Positions 62,468 to 64,000 of a stretch of DNA of 64,000 nt are shown here, piece by piece. This stretch comes from Candidatus Rifleibacteriota bacterium (GTDB lineage: Bacteria; Muiribacteriota; Ozemobacteria; Ozemobacterales; Ozemobacteraceae): assembly GCA_024710355.1 (NCBI GenBank), contig JANJUX010000024.1:1-64000 (forward strand). Direction: 5' to 3'. The stretch's first letter is position 1. Each line of letters opens with the position of its first letter. The notes beneath the pieces are model-generated. The model saw only the letters and a program-made list of their open reading frames with translations, made no database searches and was not told the DNA's origin. Made by a program: the position numbers and the translations under genes.

Positions 62468-62594
62468 TTTGTTGCCCTCCTGAGTCTGTCTAAAAAAGTT
62501 ACAAAAGGTTTGTACCAGAGTTGAGCTGTTGAGTCAATAGCAAATCACCGGAAACCGGCGAAGTGAAAACTTGTTGAAAAGAATGATTTATCGC

Positions 62595-63545
62595 TTAATT
62601 GCGATATTCGAGACCTTTGAAAAACATCTCGAAAATTTCTGCAACAGACAGAATCTCGTTTATACGATAAACATGTTCGCCGGCAAACACGAGACCTTTT
62701 TCAAGATCCCCGGCACGGGCGTCTATCAGCGCCTGAATGATACAGAAACGTCTTGAGCATTTCTTGAGGCAACCCATGCACTTCGGATGATGCTCTGTGC
62801 CAGCGGCAACCTTATCGGTAAAAGGTGTCGGCAGAGCATTACCCCAGAGGCCAACCGGGCTCATGATACGAAAAACATCGCCCTTTTTGGCTTTCAGGTA
62901 TGTATCGTGAAAAGACTTTTCGACATTTGCTTCAAAACTCGCGGCGAAACGAGTGCCAACCTGAACACCGTCAGCGCCGAAATTGAAAGCATCGATGATA
63001 TCCTGTCTGTCGATAATTCCACCAGCGAGAAGAACCGGGATACTCACGGCCCTTTTTACTTCAGGAAAGATATCTCTGGCAGGACGTTCGGTTCCGAGGT
63101 GGCCGCCAGCTTCGCTGCCTTCGACAACGACGGCAGAAGCCCCCAGTTTCTCGGCGAGAGCGGCAACACGGTCACTCGAAACAATCGGAACCACCGGGAT
63201 GTCATAGTCACGGCCAATATCAAAAATATCCCGTGAAAAGCCTGCACCAGCAATCAGGGCATCGATACCGCATTCAGCAGCGGTTTTCATTACCGAAGCA
63301 AAGCCTGAGGCTGCCACCATGGTGTTGATGCCAACAATACCGCCATTAGCGATACCTCTGGCAATCTTGATTTCATTGCGCACCTCGTCAAGCTCCATGC
63401 CTGAACCGGCGATGAGACCAATCCCACCCTCGCGGGCTACAGAACCGGCAAGTTTGCCGGTAGAGACACGAATAGCCATGCCTCCCTGCATAAGCGGGTA
63501 TTTTGGCCGCAATTTACCAATTTTGAGTCGTGGCAGAATTTTCAC
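62595..63545 (-). CDS. fabK: FabK-like enoyl-ACP reductase / nitronate monooxygenase family
   Basis: A 316-residue FMN-dependent TIM barrel of the FabK/2-nitropropane-dioxygenase family. PLMQGGMAIRVS opens the barrel, VEGSEAGGHLG and LLAGGIIDRQD bind FMN phosphate, and GVQVGTRFAAS follows. Position between acpP and fabF argues for the enoyl-ACP reductase FabK rather than nitronate oxidation. The C-terminal part contains Cys256, Cys259, Cys263 and Cys268 (KCMGCLKKCSRRFC), a CX2CX3CX4C pattern that could bind a metal or Fe-S cluster. It may replace FabI; no fabI is in the window. Confidence 0.82.
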   Translation of the reverse strand: MKILPRLKIGKLRPKYPLMQGGMAIRVSTGKLAGSVAREGGIGLIAGSGMELDEVRNEIKIARGIANGGIVGINTMVAASGFASVMKTAAECGIDALIAGAGFSRDIFDIGRDYDIPVVPIVSSDRVAALAEKLGASAVVVEGSEAGGHLGTERPARDIFPEVKRAVSIPVLLAGGIIDRQDIIDAFNFGADGVQVGTRFAASFEANVEKSFHDTYLKAKKGDVFRIMSPVGLWGNALPTPFTDKVAAGTEHHPKCMGCLKKCSRRFCIIQALIDARAGDLEKGLVFAGEHVYRINEILSVAEIFEMFFKGLEYRN

Positions 63546-63564
63546 CTGAGATCTCCAGTGACAC

Positions 63565-63596
63565 TGCCGGCCGGTTTTAACAAAAACCGGCCGGCA
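63565..63596 (-). other. Long perfect hairpin between acpP and fabK
   Basis: TGCCGGCCGGTTTT (63565-63578) and AAAACCGGCCGGCA (63583-63596) form a 14-pair stem with a four-base loop in the acpP-fabK gap. No T run follows in either direction. It may protect or attenuate the mRNA so that acpP is made in excess over fabK-fabF. Confidence 0.7.
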
Positions 63597-63610
63597 AGCT
63601 ATGATTTCAA

Positions 63611-63847
63611 TCAGCCTTTTTTGTTGGTAATGTAGTCAACTGCGTCTTTAACAGTTTTCAGTTTTTCGGCATCTTCATCGGGAATTTCGATTTCGAAATG
63701 CTCTTCGAGGTCCATTACCAGCTCAACAGTGTCGAGACTGTCGGCACCGAGATCTTCAATAAAACTGGCTTCGAGGGTAACCTGTTTTTCATCGACCTGG
63801 AGCTTGTCAACAACGATTCTTTTGATTTCTTCAAAATAGTTACTCAT
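63611..63847 (-). CDS. acpP: Acyl carrier protein
   Basis: A 78-residue acidic helical protein with the phosphopantetheine site Ser37 in [12 protein letters not shown]. It carries growing acyl chains between the fatty-acid synthesis enzymes. GGAGG lies just upstream of the ATG. It is flanked by fabG and fabK on the same strand, as expected for a fab operon. Confidence 0.98.
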   Translation of the reverse strand: MSNYFEEIKRIVVDKLQVDEKQVTLEASFIEDLGADSLDTVELVMDLEEHFEIEIPDEDAEKLKTVKDAVDYITNKKG

Positions 63848-63879
63848 TTAATAATTCCTCCTGAAAATTTGCGAACGGG

Positions 63880-64000
<121 letters not shown>

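Overview
The window is a gene-dense bacterial chromosome segment at roughly 50% GC. It carries no rRNA, tRNA, CRISPR array or insertion sequence that I can recognise. Several genes imply a Gram-negative-type envelope: a predicted outer-membrane barrel ending in Trp (58191-59159), lipobox lipoproteins, an O-antigen-ligase-like protein and many exported TPR proteins. Other traits recall Firmicutes: the order xerC-hslV-hslU-flgB-flgC-fliE-fliF-fliG-fliH-fliI-fliJ followed by a YlxF/MotE-like gene is the Bacillus codV-clpQ-clpY-(codY)-flgB arrangement without codY, and a spoVS gene is present. This mix suggests a motile, deep-branching diderm, perhaps a candidate phylum such as Riflebacteria. That placement is inference only, because no marker gene in the window settles it.

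Layout. 0.2-11 kb: a phospholipase-D-like exported protein, a YhiN-type flavoprotein, a bacterioferritin, a MATE transporter abutting a cytoplasmic GH13 amylase, a GNAT fusion, and an exported GH13 relative that has lost its catalytic residues. 11.1-23.1 kb: xerC, hslVU and a long flagellar basal-body/export operon. This contains an extra stand-alone FliG C-terminal-domain gene and a transglycosylase-like gene lacking its catalytic Glu. 23.1-25.4 kb: glutamine-dependent NAD synthetase, then a probable small structured RNA with its own promoter and terminator. 25.4-32 kb: a small exported protein and three tandem, overlapping paralogous lipoproteins with Fn3-like and beta-helix regions. 32-35 kb: aminotransferase, dUTPase, dapB and a small unknown gene. 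35-41 kb: a P-type Ca2+-ATPase and a large membrane adenylate cyclase. 41-48 kb: a creatininase-family protein, a candidate 6S-like RNA, a DEAD-box helicase, htpG, a CBM20-esterase and an exported rhodanese under an operator-like repeat array. 48.2-59.2 kb: an apparent five-gene envelope operon with an active-looking transglutaminase-like protein, its Cys-less paralogue, a Wzy/WaaL-like ligase with TPRs, a 1241-residue TPR protein and a barrel protein. 59-64 kb: a TPR protein, spoVS, and a fatty-acid synthesis cluster fabG(partial)-acpP-fabK-fabF read on the minus strand.

One theme recurs. Three proteins keep a recognisable enzyme fold but have lost key catalytic residues: the exported GH13 protein, the SLT-like flagellar protein and the second transglutaminase-like protein. 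The best candidates for new biology are the 48-59 kb envelope operon, the duplicated FliG C-terminal domain inside the flagellar operon, and the two structured intergenic RNAs.
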